Part shown: positions 16,507 through 24,795 of the stretch, in pieces
How positions within the stretch are numbered: position 1 is the stretch's first letter
How the letters are laid out: each line of letters starts with the position of its first letter
Assembly (NCBI GenBank): GCA_040226215.1
Contig: JAVKFF010000126.1
Location: 1-47,235, forward strand
Direction: 5' to 3'
Length of the DNA stretch: 47,235 bases
Origin: JAVKFF01 sp040226215
GTDB taxonomy: Bacteria; Pseudomonadota; Alphaproteobacteria; DSM-16000; Inquilinaceae
Position numbers and translations under genes: made by a program
The notes under the pieces: model-generated
Database searches by the model: none
The model's input: the letters and a program-made list of their open reading frames with translations, nothing else
Told to the model about the DNA's origin: nothing

Positions 16507-18288
16507 CTACTTCTGCTCGTCCTCGTCGTCGCCCTGGTCGTCGCCCTGGTCGTCGACCTGGTCGGCCGCCTCGCCGCCACCGGTGTTCTCCCGGGCCCGG
16601 GCCAGCGCCGCCCCCAGGATGTCGCCGAGCGACGCGCCGGAGTCCTGGCTGCCGTACTCGGCCATCGCCTGCTTCTCCTCCTCGACCTCGCGGGCCTTGA
16701 TGGAGAGCGACATCTTGCGCGTCTTGGCGTCGAACTGGGTGATCTTGGCGTCCACCTTCTCTCCCACCGCGAAGCGGTCGGGGCGCTGCTCGGAGCGGTC
16801 GCGGCTGAGGTCGGAGCGGCGGATGAAGCCGGTCAGGCCGTCCTCGCCCACCGCTACCTCGATGCCGTTGTCCTGCACCTCGGTCACCGTGCAGGTGACC
16901 ACCGCGCCCTTGCGCAGGCCGGACGCCGCGGCACCCTGCATCGGGTCGTCGGCGAGCTGCTTCATGCCGAGCGAGATGCGCTCCTTGTCGGTGTCGACGT
17001 CGAGCACCTTGACCTTGACCTGATCGCCCTTGGTGAACTCCTGGATCGCCTGCTCGCCCGGCGTGGTCCAGGAGATGTCCGACATGTGCACCATGCCGTC
17101 GATATCCCCCGGCAGGCCGACGAAGAGGCCGAACTCGGTGATGTTCTTGATCTCGCCCTCGAGCTCGGTGCCCGGCGGGAACCGGTCGGAGAAGGTGTCC
17201 CAGGGGTTGTCCATGGTCTGCTTCAGGCCGAGCGAGATGCGGCGCTTGACCGGGTCGACGTCCAGCACCATCACCTCGACCTCCTGGGAGGTGGAGACGA
17301 TCTTGCCGGGATGGACATTCTTCTTGGTCCAGCTCATCTCGGAGACGTGCACCAGGCCCTCGATCCCCGGCTCCAGCTCCACGAAGGCGCCGTAGTCGGT
17401 GATGTTGGTGACCCGGCCGGTGAAGCGGGTGCCGACCGGGTACTTGGCTTCGACGCCGTCCCACGGATCGGCCTCGAGCTGCTTCATGCCCAGCGAGATG
17501 CGCTGCGTCTCCGGGTTGAAGCGGATCACCTGGACGGTGACGTTGGCGCCGATCTGCAGGGCTTCCGACGGATGGTTGATGCGCCGCCAGGCGATGTCGG
17601 TGACGTGCAGCAGACCGTCGACGCCGCCGAGGTCGACGAAGGCGCCGTAATCGGTGATGTTCTTCACCACGCCCTGCAGCACCTGGCCTTCCTTCAGGTT
17701 GGCCACCAGTTCCGAGCGGGCCTCCGCGCGGCTCTCCTCGAGCACGGCACGGCGCGAGACCACGATGTTGCCGCGCGAACGGTCCATCTTGAGGATCTGG
17801 AAGGGCTGCGGCGTGTGCATCAGCGGGGTGATGTCGCGCACCGGCCGGATGTCCACCTGGCTGCCCGGCAGGAAGGCGACGGCGCCGGAGAGGTCGACCG
17901 TGAAGCCGCCCTTCACCTTGCCGAAGATCGAGCCGGTGACCCGCTGGCTTTCGTTGAAGGCCTTCTCGAGCTGGGTCCAGGCCTCCTCGCGCTTCGCCTT
18001 CTCGCGCGACAGCATGGCCTCGCCATTCTTGTCTTCCATGCGCTCGACGAAGACTTCGACCGTGTCGCCGGCCTGCAGCCCGGCGTCCTGACCCGGGATC
18101 GCGAATTCCTTCAGCGCGACCCGTCCTTCCGACTTCAGGCCGACATCGATCAGCGCATGGTCGTTCTCGATCGCGATGACGCGGCCCTTGACCACCGTGC
18201 CCTCGAAGGACTCGGTCTGGCCGAGGGATTCATCCAACAGGGCCGCGAAGCTCTCGGATGCGGCGGTTTGCGCGGCTTGCGTAGCCAT
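16507..18288 (-). CDS. rpsA: 30S ribosomal protein S1
   Basis: The 593-residue protein is built of six S1 (OB-fold) RNA-binding repeats. Repeats three to five carry the typical TDYGAFVELEPGIEGLVHVSEMSW and ISLGLKQ blocks, and the first two are the ribosome-binding repeats. S1 holds mRNA on the small subunit and helps initiation on structured or leaderless messages. The C-terminus after the last repeat is strongly acidic (DDQGDDQGDDEDEQK). AAGGAGAACGA precedes the ATG. It sits downstream of aroA-cmk in the conserved order, but separated from cmk by 506 nt containing a candidate promoter. Confidence 0.97.
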   Translation of the reverse strand: MATQAAQTAASESFAALLDESLGQTESFEGTVVKGRVIAIENDHALIDVGLKSEGRVALKEFAIPGQDAGLQAGDTVEVFVERMEDKNGEAMLSREKAKREEAWTQLEKAFNESQRVTGSIFGKVKGGFTVDLSGAVAFLPGSQVDIRPVRDITPLMHTPQPFQILKMDRSRGNIVVSRRAVLEESRAEARSELVANLKEGQVLQGVVKNITDYGAFVDLGGVDGLLHVTDIAWRRINHPSEALQIGANVTVQVIRFNPETQRISLGMKQLEADPWDGVEAKYPVGTRFTGRVTNITDYGAFVELEPGIEGLVHVSEMSWTKKNVHPGKIVSTSQEVEVMVLDVDPVKRRISLGLKQTMDNPWDTFSDRFPPGTELEGEIKNITEFGLFVGLPGDIDGMVHMSDISWTTPGEQAIQEFTKGDQVKVKVLDVDTDKERISLGMKQLADDPMQGAAASGLRKGAVVTCTVTEVQDNGIEVAVGEDGLTGFIRRSDLSRDRSEQRPDRFAVGEKVDAKITQFDAKTRKMSLSIKAREVEEEKQAMAEYGSQDSGASLGDILGAALARARENTGGGEAADQVDDQGDDQGDDEDEQK

Positions 18289-18702
18289 TCGTTCTCCTTA
18301 AGACGATCTCGAGCGGCGTGCCTTCGGGAGATCCGGCCGAGCCGGGGCTGCCCCGATGGACGCCACCTGCGCCGGTCGGACGAGGATCCGGCGACTTCTG
18401 GTTCGTGTTCCGGTTCCGCCCGCCACCGTGCGCGCGACCGCATTCACCGCCGGGCGCCGAACCGATCGCCATGCTGGAAACACCGAAGGCCGGAACGGTC
18501 TTGACCGTCCGGCGCTCCTGTCCGCGACCGGCTTTCCCGCGAAGAATCTCTGAAGAATCTTTCCGGGAGGCGCGTCGGCGGACGCATGACCATCGTGTCC
18601 GGCGTGGCAGAGGCCGCGTGGTCGTCGCGCCGTCCGAGAACGGCGGCTGGGCCAATTCCACTCCATGTCGCCGCCGGCCGGGGCCGGGCGACGGCGCGGG
18701 CG
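18289..18702 (-). promoter_or_regulatory. Long 5' leader of rpsA
   Basis: About 400 nt with no credible ORF separate the candidate promoter from the rpsA start. It includes direct repeats GAAGAATCT (18540-18561 region, plus-strand sense) flanked by TCCCG and CGGGA. In Escherichia coli S1 represses its own translation through a structured leader. A similar role here is inference from position and length only. Confidence 0.35.
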
Positions 18703-18730
18703 TTATAAGGGGGTGGGCAACGGGGGGCAA
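18703..18730 (-). promoter_or_regulatory. Candidate rpsA promoter
   Basis: On the minus strand TTGCCC (18730-18725) is followed after 16 nt by TTATAA (18708-18703). Spacing and -10 similarity are reasonable for a housekeeping sigma factor. It lies between the cmk stop and rpsA, 415 nt before the rpsA start. Confidence 0.4.
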
Positions 18731-18794
18731 GGAGAATCCGGGAATTTCCGCTGGACGGAAAGCCGGGGAGCCATGCGTCGGCGACCAGCACCGC

Positions 18795-19427
18795 TCAGCC
18801 GCCCCGCGCCCGGGCCGCCTCGACCGCCGCCAGCGCGCGCTGGAAAACGCCGTCGGGGGTCAGGAGTTCGGTGTCGATCAGCACCGCGTCGGGTGCCCGG
18901 GCGAGCGGGGCGGCGGCCCGGCCACGGTCGCGCTCGTCCCGGCGCCGCATGTCGGCCGCGACGTCCTCGAACGTGGTCCTGTAGCCGGCCTCCGACAGCT
19001 CGGCATAGCGGCGCTGGGCGCGCACGGCGAGCGGCGCGTCGACGAACAGCTTCACCGCCGCCTCCGGGCAGACCACCGTGCCGATGTCGCGGCCGTCCAG
19101 AACCGCGCCGCCCGGCTGCCGGGCGAAGGCGCGCTGGCGTTCCAGCAGGGCCTGGCGCACCGACGGGTGCACCGATACCCGGCTCGCCACCTCGCCCACC
19201 GTGTCGGAGCGGATCGCCGCGTCGTCGGTCAGCACGGGATCGAAGATGCGGGCGATCTCCGCCGCCGCCGCCTCGTCGGCGATATCGGCCCCGGCGCGCA
19301 GGCAGGCCAGCGCCACCGCGCGGTAGAGCGCGCCGGTGTCGAGATGCGGCAGGCCGTAGTGCCGGGCGAGCCGTCTGGCCAGCGTGCCCTTGCCCGAGGC
19401 GGCCGTGCCGTCGACGGCGATGATCAT
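18795..19427 (-). CDS. cmk: Cytidylate kinase
   Basis: The 210-residue kinase phosphorylates CMP and dCMP. The P-loop reads IAVDGTAASGKGTLARR at the N-terminus. LDTGALYRAVAL binds the nucleotide, GRDIGTVVCPEAAVKLF is the family-specific central block, and RRDERDRGRAAAPL forms the lid region with the conserved Arg and Asp residues. The start overlaps the aroA stop (ATGA), a coupled pair found widely in proteobacteria. Confidence 0.95.
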   Translation of the reverse strand: MIIAVDGTAASGKGTLARRLARHYGLPHLDTGALYRAVALACLRAGADIADEAAAAEIARIFDPVLTDDAAIRSDTVGEVASRVSVHPSVRQALLERQRAFARQPGGAVLDGRDIGTVVCPEAAVKLFVDAPLAVRAQRRYAELSEAGYRTTFEDVAADMRRRDERDRGRAAAPLARAPDAVLIDTELLTPDGVFQRALAAVEAARARGG

Positions 19428-20788
19428 GCCGCCAGGCCCGAGGGTGGCGCGATCAGGGCCTCGCCCGCGAGACCGTTCAGCAGTTCGGCAAAGCCCGGAA
19501 AGCTGGTCTCGATCGGCCGGCCGTCGTCGACCGTCACCGGCTCGGCGCTGGCCAGGCCGAGCACCAGGAAGCTCATGGCGATGCGGTGGTCGAGCGCGGT
19601 GGCCACCATGGCGCCGCCCTGCGGCGGGCGGCCTGTGCCGTGCACGGTGAGCCAGTCCTCGCCGGCCTCCAGCTTGACGCCGCAGGCGGCCAGGCCATCG
19701 GCCACCATGGCCAGGCGGTCGCTCTCCTTGACCCGGAGCTCGCCGATACCGGTCATCCGCGTCGGCCCCTCGGCGCAGGCCGCGGCGACGGCCAGGACGG
19801 GGAACTCGTCGATCATCGAGGGCACGCGCTCGGGCGGGACGTCGATGCCGCGCAGACCGCCGCCCACGATGGCCAGGTCGGCGACGGGCTCGCCGCCCTC
19901 GGTGCGGGCATTCTCGATCCGCAGATCGGCGCCCATCTCCAGAAGACAGTCGACCAAGCCGGTGCGCCGGGGGTTCATGCCGACATTGCGGATGGTCAGA
20001 CGGGCGTCGGCCACGATGGCGGCGGCGACCAGCGGGAAGGCGGCCGAGGAGATGTCGCCCGGCACCGCGATGTCGCCGGCGACAAGCTCCGGCTGGCCGA
20101 CGATGGTGATCGCGTCCGCGCCGCGCTCGGTCTCCTCCACCCGCACCTCGGCACCGAAATGGCGCAGCATGCTCTCGGTGTAGTCGCGGGTCGGCCGGGC
20201 CTCGATCACGGTGGTCTCGCCGGGCGTGTTGAGGCCGGCCAGCAGAACCGCCGACTTCACCTGGGCCGAGGCGACGGTAGGCGTGTGGCTGATCGGGATG
20301 GGCTCGCCGGTGCCGATCACCGCCATCGGCAGGCGGCCGCCGGAACGGGTGACGAAGCTTGCGCCCATGCGCGACAGCGGTTCCGTCACCCGCGCCATGG
20401 GGCGCTTGGACAGCGAGGCGTCGCCCGTCAGGAAGCTGGTGAAGGGATGGCTGGCCAACAGCCCGGTCAGCAGCCGCGCCGAGGTGCCGCTGTTGCCGAG
20501 ATCGAGCACGGTGGCCGGTTCGGTCAGCCCGCCGACGCCGACCCCATCGACCTGCCAGACGCCGTCGTCGAGCCGGGTGACGCCCGCCCCCAGCGCGCGC
20601 ATGGCGGCCGCCGTCGCCAGCACGTCCTCGCCCTCCAGCAGCCCGCCGATCCGGCTGCGGCCGACGGCGACGGCCCCCAGCATCAAGGCGCGGTGGGACA
20701 TCGACTTGTCGCCGGGCACGCGGATATCGCCGGCCAGGCGCGGTGCGCGTCGGGCGGAAAGGGGGCGTCTGGGCTGCGCGGTGGACAT
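19424..20788 (-). CDS. aroA: 3-phosphoshikimate 1-carboxyvinyltransferase (EPSP synthase)
   Basis: This 454-residue shikimate-pathway enzyme shows GDKSMSHRALMLGA near the N-terminus, LGNSGTSARLLTGLLA, ASAQVKSAVLLAGL, DEFPVLAVAAACAEG and RVKESDRL, which together cover the shikimate-phosphate and PEP sites. The DKS and SAQVK forms agree with class II EPSP synthases, the type common in alphaproteobacteria and often less sensitive to glyphosate; sensitivity itself cannot be read. It is the first gene of an aroA-cmk transcript and is divergent from the FYDLN_acid gene. GAGAGG lies about 10 nt before the ATG. Confidence 0.96.
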   Translation of the reverse strand: MSTAQPRRPLSARRAPRLAGDIRVPGDKSMSHRALMLGAVAVGRSRIGGLLEGEDVLATAAAMRALGAGVTRLDDGVWQVDGVGVGGLTEPATVLDLGNSGTSARLLTGLLASHPFTSFLTGDASLSKRPMARVTEPLSRMGASFVTRSGGRLPMAVIGTGEPIPISHTPTVASAQVKSAVLLAGLNTPGETTVIEARPTRDYTESMLRHFGAEVRVEETERGADAITIVGQPELVAGDIAVPGDISSAAFPLVAAAIVADARLTIRNVGMNPRRTGLVDCLLEMGADLRIENARTEGGEPVADLAIVGGGLRGIDVPPERVPSMIDEFPVLAVAAACAEGPTRMTGIGELRVKESDRLAMVADGLAACGVKLEAGEDWLTVHGTGRPPQGGAMVATALDHRIAMSFLVLGLASAEPVTVDDGRPIETSFPGFAELLNGLAGEALIAPPSGLAA

Positions 20789-20974
20789 GGAGGCGGAACC
20801 TCTCGAGACGGGCCGGCGCCGCCCCTGGCCGCACGCGGTGGCGAGGCGGCAGGCGCGGTGCTGGCGACGAACAGGCGATGGTCTAGGGCGGGCGGCGGGG
20901 CTGCGTCAATCGCCGCGCCATGACAGGGGTGCAGTTTCAGCTTCAGCCGGCGGCGCCGAGCCTGTGGTCGATGT

Positions 20975-21026
20975 GGCCGGTCAGCGCGGCCGGTCAGTGT
21001 GGCCGGTCAGCGCGGCCTCTCGGCGC
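20975..21026. repeat. 13-bp tandem repeat in the aroA/FYDLN_acid divergent promoter region
   Basis: GGCCGGTCAG occurs at 20975, 20988 and 21001, exactly 13 nt apart, in units GGCCGGTCAGCGC, GGCCGGTCAGTGT and GGCCGGTCAGCGC. A fourth, degenerate unit (GGCCTCTCGGCGC) follows at 21014. It lies within the 354-nt non-coding gap between two divergent genes, where iterated sites could bind a regulator, or it may simply be slippage. Confidence 0.7.
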
Positions 21027-21142
21027 GGCTCTGGGTCGCGCGAATTCGCCTTTGACATTGCCCCCACCCCATGGCACACGCCGCTTCATCAGCACCGAAC
21101 AATCCCATCAGCCGATCGTCGATCGACGAGGAGTCCCAACAC

Positions 21143-21673
21143 TTGCCTAAGGCCGACCTTGGTATCAAGCGGATCTGCCACGCCTGTGGTACCCGCTATT
21201 ATGATTTCGCCAAGACCCCCGTGATCTGTCCCAGCTGCGGCGTGGAGTTCGATCCGGAAGCCTTCCTGAAGTCACGCCGTGGCCGCACCGTTCCGGTTGA
21301 CGACAAGCCGGCCAAGAAGCCCAGTCCGAAGCGCGCCCGCGCGGAGGATGACGAGGAGGAAGAGGAGGAGGCCGAGGACGACGAAACGGTGGTCGCCGAC
21401 GACGAGGAGGAAGAGGAAGTCGTGGACGACACCGACACCCTCGACAAGCTCGCCGAGGACGTGCCGGTCGATATCGGCGACGATGACGAGGACGACACCT
21501 CCACCGGCAAGCCGCGCGACACCTCGCTGATCGACGAGGACCTGGACGACGAGAATCTCGACGAGGGCGTCATCGAGGAGGATGACGACGGCGATATCGA
21601 GGAGGATATCGACGATGTCGCGGACATCGACCTCGGCGAGGACGCGGAGGAGGACGACGGGAAGAAGAGCTGA
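21143..21673 (+). CDS. FYDLN_acid (TIGR02300) family protein with TTG start
   Basis: The protein has 176 residues. The first 35 form a small zinc-ribbon-like unit with CHAC and CPSC (Cys 12, 15, 29, 32) around RYYDFAKTPVI, the place of the FYDLN motif, here changed to YYDFA. The rest, from about residue 70, is an almost continuous Asp/Glu tail with a lysine end, presumably disordered. Function is unknown; the family is confined largely to alphaproteobacteria. The start is TTG at 21143. GAGGAG lies 9 nt upstream and PKADLG matches the usual family beginning, whereas the ATG at 21071 would add 24 unrelated residues. Confidence 0.88.
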   Translation: MPKADLGIKRICHACGTRYYDFAKTPVICPSCGVEFDPEAFLKSRRGRTVPVDDKPAKKPSPKRARAEDDEEEEEEAEDDETVVADDEEEEEVVDDTDTLDKLAEDVPVDIGDDDEDDTSTGKPRDTSLIDEDLDDENLDEGVIEEDDDGDIEEDIDDVADIDLGEDAEEDDGKKS

Positions 21674-21757
21674 CACGGGGGGGCACCCGTCCCGCCAGCG
21701 CCGAACGGGGGCATTCCAGCCCCGCGGATGCGCGCCGACGGGCGCCCAAGTTTTCTC

Positions 21758-21785
21758 TTGAACCCTCGGCCGGGGCCGATAATAT
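21758..21785 (+). promoter_or_regulatory. Promoter of tRNA-Ala
   Basis: TTGAAC (21758-21763), 16-nt spacer, then TAATAT (21780-21785). The predicted start would be about 55 nt before the tRNA. This is the best-matching housekeeping promoter seen in the window, and it sits between the FYDLN_acid stop and the tRNA. Confidence 0.65.
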
Positions 21786-21848
21786 CCCGGCCACTTTCGG
21801 ACCGGGCCCGGCCAACCTGCCGGCCACACGCCCGTCCGTCCCGACATC

Positions 21849-21924
<76 letters not shown>

Positions 21925-21927
21925 GAC

Positions 21928-21958
21928 AAAAGCCCGGCCAAAGCGGCCGGGCTTTTTT
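21928..21958 (+). terminator. Intrinsic terminator of tRNA-Ala
   Basis: AGCCCGGCC and GGCCGGGCT form a GC-rich stem with a short A-rich loop, followed by TTTTTT. It begins 3 nt after the tRNA CCA end. Confidence 0.93.
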
Positions 21959-21991
21959 CGTTGCCGACTGCCTTGGTACCACGCGGGTCGC

Positions 21992-23161
21992 CTAAAGCGG
22001 CTCGGCCAGCCGCTCGTACACCCGGTCGATATTGGCCTGGGCGGTCGTGGGCAGGGTTGCCAGCATCGCGTCGAAGGCGGCGGGGTCGCTGGTCGCCCCG
22101 GCCTCGCCGGCGGCGCGGGAGGCCTCCTGGACCAGCCGGCAGCGCGCGACCCGGCGCTCGGTGTAGCGCTCGAGAGCCGCCGTCAGCGCCTGGCTGCCCG
22201 CCGCCACGCCGGCGACCTCCTCGGCCAGCACGACCGCATCCTCCACGCCCAGTCCGCCGCCCAGGCTGAGGAACGGCGTCGAGGCGTGGGCGGCGTCGCC
22301 GATCAGCACCAGGCGGCCGCTGTGCCAGGGCGGCTCCTGGAACACTTCCTCGGCCTGGGTGAAGACCACCTGGGAAGGCCGCTCGACCCGCGCCAGAAGC
22401 ATGGCGGCCCAACCGCCGAAGCCGTCGAAGCGCGCCTTCACCAGGGCATCGAGGCGTCCCGGGTCGAGGCGCGCGCCCGGCGGTTCCGGCGAGGTGGCGA
22501 AGAAGTAGAGCCGCTCGGCATCGGTCGGGATGATGCCGAAGCGCAGACCAGGCCCCAGCATCATGACCTTGTCGTCCAGCCCGGCGGGCCGGGGCAGGTC
22601 GGCGCGCCAGACGGCGAGCCCGGTTGGCCGCCGTCCGGCGCCGAGGAAGCGCTGGCGCAAGGGCGAGCCGATGCCCTCGGCGGCGATCACCAGATCGGCG
22701 TCGCCGACGGCCGCGCCATCGCCCTCCAGACGGTAGCGGGCCGGCGCCCCGTCGGCCGCGCCCGGCTCGAGATCGGTCACGGTGGTGCCGAGCCGGACAG
22801 CGCCGCCCGCGGCCTCCAGTGCCGCCAACAGCACCTCGTGCAGCACCTGGCGGCGCATGCCGGTGGCGCCCGGCCGGTGCGGGCCGGCGATGGGTGGATA
22901 GGTGACCTGGGTGAGCACCGCCCCCGACTGGTCGGTGATCAGCATGCGGTCGTGCGGGCTGGCCCAGCTGCGCGCCAGCAGCGCCTCGGCCACGCCCAGC
23001 CGGTCGAGCGCCCGCACGGCATTGCCCTGCATCTGGATGCCGGAGCCGAGGTCTCCCCAGCGCCGCCGCTGTTCGATCACGGTCGGAACGATCCCCTGGC
23101 GGCAAAGGCCGATGGCAAGCGAGAGCCCGGCGATGCCGGCACCGACGATGAGAATGCGCAT
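21992..23161 (-). CDS. FAD-dependent aromatic monooxygenase (salicylate hydroxylase/UbiH-like)
   Basis: This 389-residue class A flavoprotein monooxygenase starts RILIVGAGIAGLSLAIGLCRQG (GxGxxG). It has VIAAEGIGSPLR at the DG motif position (D replaced by E) and LIGDAAHASTPFLSLGGGLG, the GD motif that binds FAD ribityl and pyrophosphate. It would use NAD(P)H and oxygen to hydroxylate an aromatic ring; the substrate is unknown. GAAGGAG precedes the ATG at 23161, so I prefer this over an upstream start at 23215. Position next to tRNA-Ala and convergent with it gives no functional clue. Confidence 0.85.
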   Translation of the reverse strand: MRILIVGAGIAGLSLAIGLCRQGIVPTVIEQRRRWGDLGSGIQMQGNAVRALDRLGVAEALLARSWASPHDRMLITDQSGAVLTQVTYPPIAGPHRPGATGMRRQVLHEVLLAALEAAGGAVRLGTTVTDLEPGAADGAPARYRLEGDGAAVGDADLVIAAEGIGSPLRQRFLGAGRRPTGLAVWRADLPRPAGLDDKVMMLGPGLRFGIIPTDAERLYFFATSPEPPGARLDPGRLDALVKARFDGFGGWAAMLLARVERPSQVVFTQAEEVFQEPPWHSGRLVLIGDAAHASTPFLSLGGGLGVEDAVVLAEEVAGVAAGSQALTAALERYTERRVARCRLVQEASRAAGEAGATSDPAAFDAMLATLPTTAQANIDRVYERLAEPL

Positions 23162-23190
23162 GGGCGCCAGGCTCCTTCCACTCCGGTCCC

Positions 23191-23220
23191 GTCCGATCAC
23201 GCCGGGTCCGATCACGCCGG
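23191..23220. repeat. 15-bp tandem duplication upstream of the monooxygenase gene
   Basis: GTCCGATCACGCCGG occurs twice head to tail, 30 nt before the monooxygenase start. The core GATCACGCC recurs at 24654-24698 (four times) and 26561, in the same 3.4-kb area. Confidence 0.7.
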
Positions 23221-23349
23221 GGCGGGCCGTGCCGGACCGCTACCGGCTGTATCAGACGGACGAACTGTGCAACGCTGGAAACCGCCAGGCGCCACGGCAA
23301 CGGCGCCGCCCCGGTCACCACCGCTTTCACGAGGATCACGGACCCGCCA

Positions 23350-23928
23350 ATGCATGCGTCATCGATGATGCACATGACAAGACTGCTTGATGCCCATGTC
23401 ACCGGATCGGGCGGGACGGCGTGGGAAATCGGCAGCTTCGACGTGTCCGGCGGCACGCTGCGGCCACACCTGGAAAGGCGGGGCTGGCGCTATGTCGGCG
23501 TCGACATCGCGGTCGGACCGAATGTCGACATCGTGCTCGACGACCCCTATGTGCTGCCGGCGAGCGACGGCTCGGTCGATCTGCTGGTCTCCGCCCAGGC
23601 CTTCGAGCATATCGAGTTCTTCTGGCTCACCTTCAAGGAGATGGCCCGCGTTCTGCGGCCGGGCGGCTGGATCCTGCTGCTGGCGCCGTCGCGGGGGCCG
23701 GAACACCGCTACCCGGTGGACTGCTGGCGCTTCTACCCGGACGGCTACCGGGCGCTCGCCAAATGGGGCGGGCTGGAGGCGGTCGAGGTCGGCACCGACT
23801 GGCGGAAATTCGAAGGGCGCTGGCCACGGCGGCGCAAGAACCTCTGGGGCGACACCTGGGGCGCCTTCCAGAAGCCGGAGGGCGGCGAGCCCAAGGTCCA
23901 CAAGCCGGAGGCGGCCGCCATCGCCTGA
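23350..23928 (+). CDS. Class I SAM-dependent methyltransferase, short form
   Basis: The 192-residue protein has a compact methyltransferase core. WEIGSFDVSGGTLRPHLERRG replaces the usual glycine loop, then YVGVDIAVGPNVDIVLDDPY, LLVSAQAFEHIEFFW, and MARVLRPGGWILLLAPSRGP at the motif III position. The HRYPVDCWRFYPDGYRALA stretch is seen in methyltransferases linked to glycan or lipid assembly. Several in-frame ATG codons crowd the start (23350, 23365, 23368, 23374) and none has a good Shine-Dalgarno sequence, so the exact N-terminus is uncertain. Acceptor unknown. Confidence 0.78.
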   Translation: MHASSMMHMTRLLDAHVTGSGGTAWEIGSFDVSGGTLRPHLERRGWRYVGVDIAVGPNVDIVLDDPYVLPASDGSVDLLVSAQAFEHIEFFWLTFKEMARVLRPGGWILLLAPSRGPEHRYPVDCWRFYPDGYRALAKWGGLEAVEVGTDWRKFEGRWPRRRKNLWGDTWGAFQKPEGGEPKVHKPEAAAIA

Positions 23929-23946
23929 GAGGCCCGGCCATGCCGG

Positions 23947-24795
23947 TCAGCGGGCCTCCCTCGCCTGCGTACGGTACCAGCCGGTAGCCGCCCGGGTGCA
24001 GCGCAGGATGCGGTCCCGCGTGGCCGCCTCCGCCGGCGTCTCCGCACGCACATCGGCGGCGAGCGACAGGCAATCGCGGCGAAACGGGATCACCTGAACC
24101 AGCGGCATGCCCCTTTCCAGCACGTGCAGCCCGTCCGGACCGGTGGCGAAGAAGGGAAAGTTGACCGGCGAGGCGTAGCTGTCGGTATCGACCACGCCGG
24201 CGACGATCTCCACCACCGGGTTGGGGCGGTTGAGCGGCGCCACGAACAGGCAGGACCAGCCCGGCGGCGTGCGGATGGTCCAGTAGTTGTGGAACTTGGA
24301 CGGCGGCCGGGGCGCCAGCGGGTGGCCGGCGACCTGGTGGGCGTTGTGGTTGGAGACCATCACCCGGTCGAAGTCCCAGCCGGCGTCCACCCGCTTGCCG
24401 CCGTCGGCGATCGACAGCCGAACCTCGGCGGCCAGCGGCAGGATGAAGCCGGCCGTCAGGGCGTCGATGAAGGGCATGCATCGCTTGACGGTCAGCGCGT
24501 TGTTGGTCGGCGACAGGACTTCGGCATCCACCGCCGCCAGGCGCTTGAACCATGCCGGCATGACCTGGCGGGCCGGCAGCGGCGGGGCGATCACGCCCGC
24601 GTCCTCGGGCCGGCAGAGGAAATCGATCGTCGCCGGCCCGGCATCGTGTCCCGGATCACGCCCCGGATCACGCCCCGGATCACGCGCCCGATCACGCCCC
24701 GGCAGCGGGCGGGTGAACAGGGCGGCGAGCAGGCGCGACCAGGGGCGCCGGTCGCGTCGCCCCTGGTCGACCGATCCCGGTGTCTCAATCGTCAT
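23947..24795 (-). CDS. Uncharacterised protein related to a family common in marine phages
   Basis: The protein has 282 residues. After a basic N-terminus with RDPG repeats (residues 38-48, encoded by a 12-bp tandem repeat) comes a conserved-looking body. Its landmarks are KRCMPFIDALTAGFILPL (104-121), a WTIRTPPGWSCLFVAPLNR block (172-190), VVDTDSYASPVNFPFF (201-216), and GMPLVQVIPFRRD (229-241). From memory this pattern belongs to an uncharacterised 200-250-residue family found in cyanophages, pelagiphages and some alphaproteobacteria; I cannot check it here. The ATG at 24795 lies inside the last codons of the SSNS-repeat gene (11-nt overlap), so the two are translationally coupled. No signal peptide is apparent. 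Function unknown. Confidence 0.75.
   Translation of the reverse strand: MTIETPGSVDQGRRDRRPWSRLLAALFTRPLPGRDRARDPGRDPGRDPGHDAGPATIDFLCRPEDAGVIAPPLPARQVMPAWFKRLAAVDAEVLSPTNNALTVKRCMPFIDALTAGFILPLAAEVRLSIADGGKRVDAGWDFDRVMVSNHNAHQVAGHPLAPRPPSKFHNYWTIRTPPGWSCLFVAPLNRPNPVVEIVAGVVDTDSYASPVNFPFFATGPDGLHVLERGMPLVQVIPFRRDCLSLAADVRAETPAEAATRDRILRCTRAATGWYRTQAREAR
24651..24698. repeat. Four 12-bp tandem repeats in the coding region
   Basis: CCGGATCACGCC, CCGGATCACGCC, CCGGATCACGCG, CCCGATCACGCC run head to tail. On the minus strand they encode RDPG-type tetrapeptides in the N-terminal part of the phage-family homologue. The 12-nt period keeps the frame, so copy-number change would only lengthen the linker. 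Confidence 0.85.

Noticed and set aside
18745..18761. Short inverted repeat TTTCCG-CTGGA-CGGAAA after cmk as terminator.
   Set aside because: The stem is only 6 bp and there is no T tract on the minus strand.
21052..21057. TTGACA before the FYDLN_acid gene as a promoter -35.
   Set aside because: No acceptable -10 hexamer at 16-18 nt spacing.
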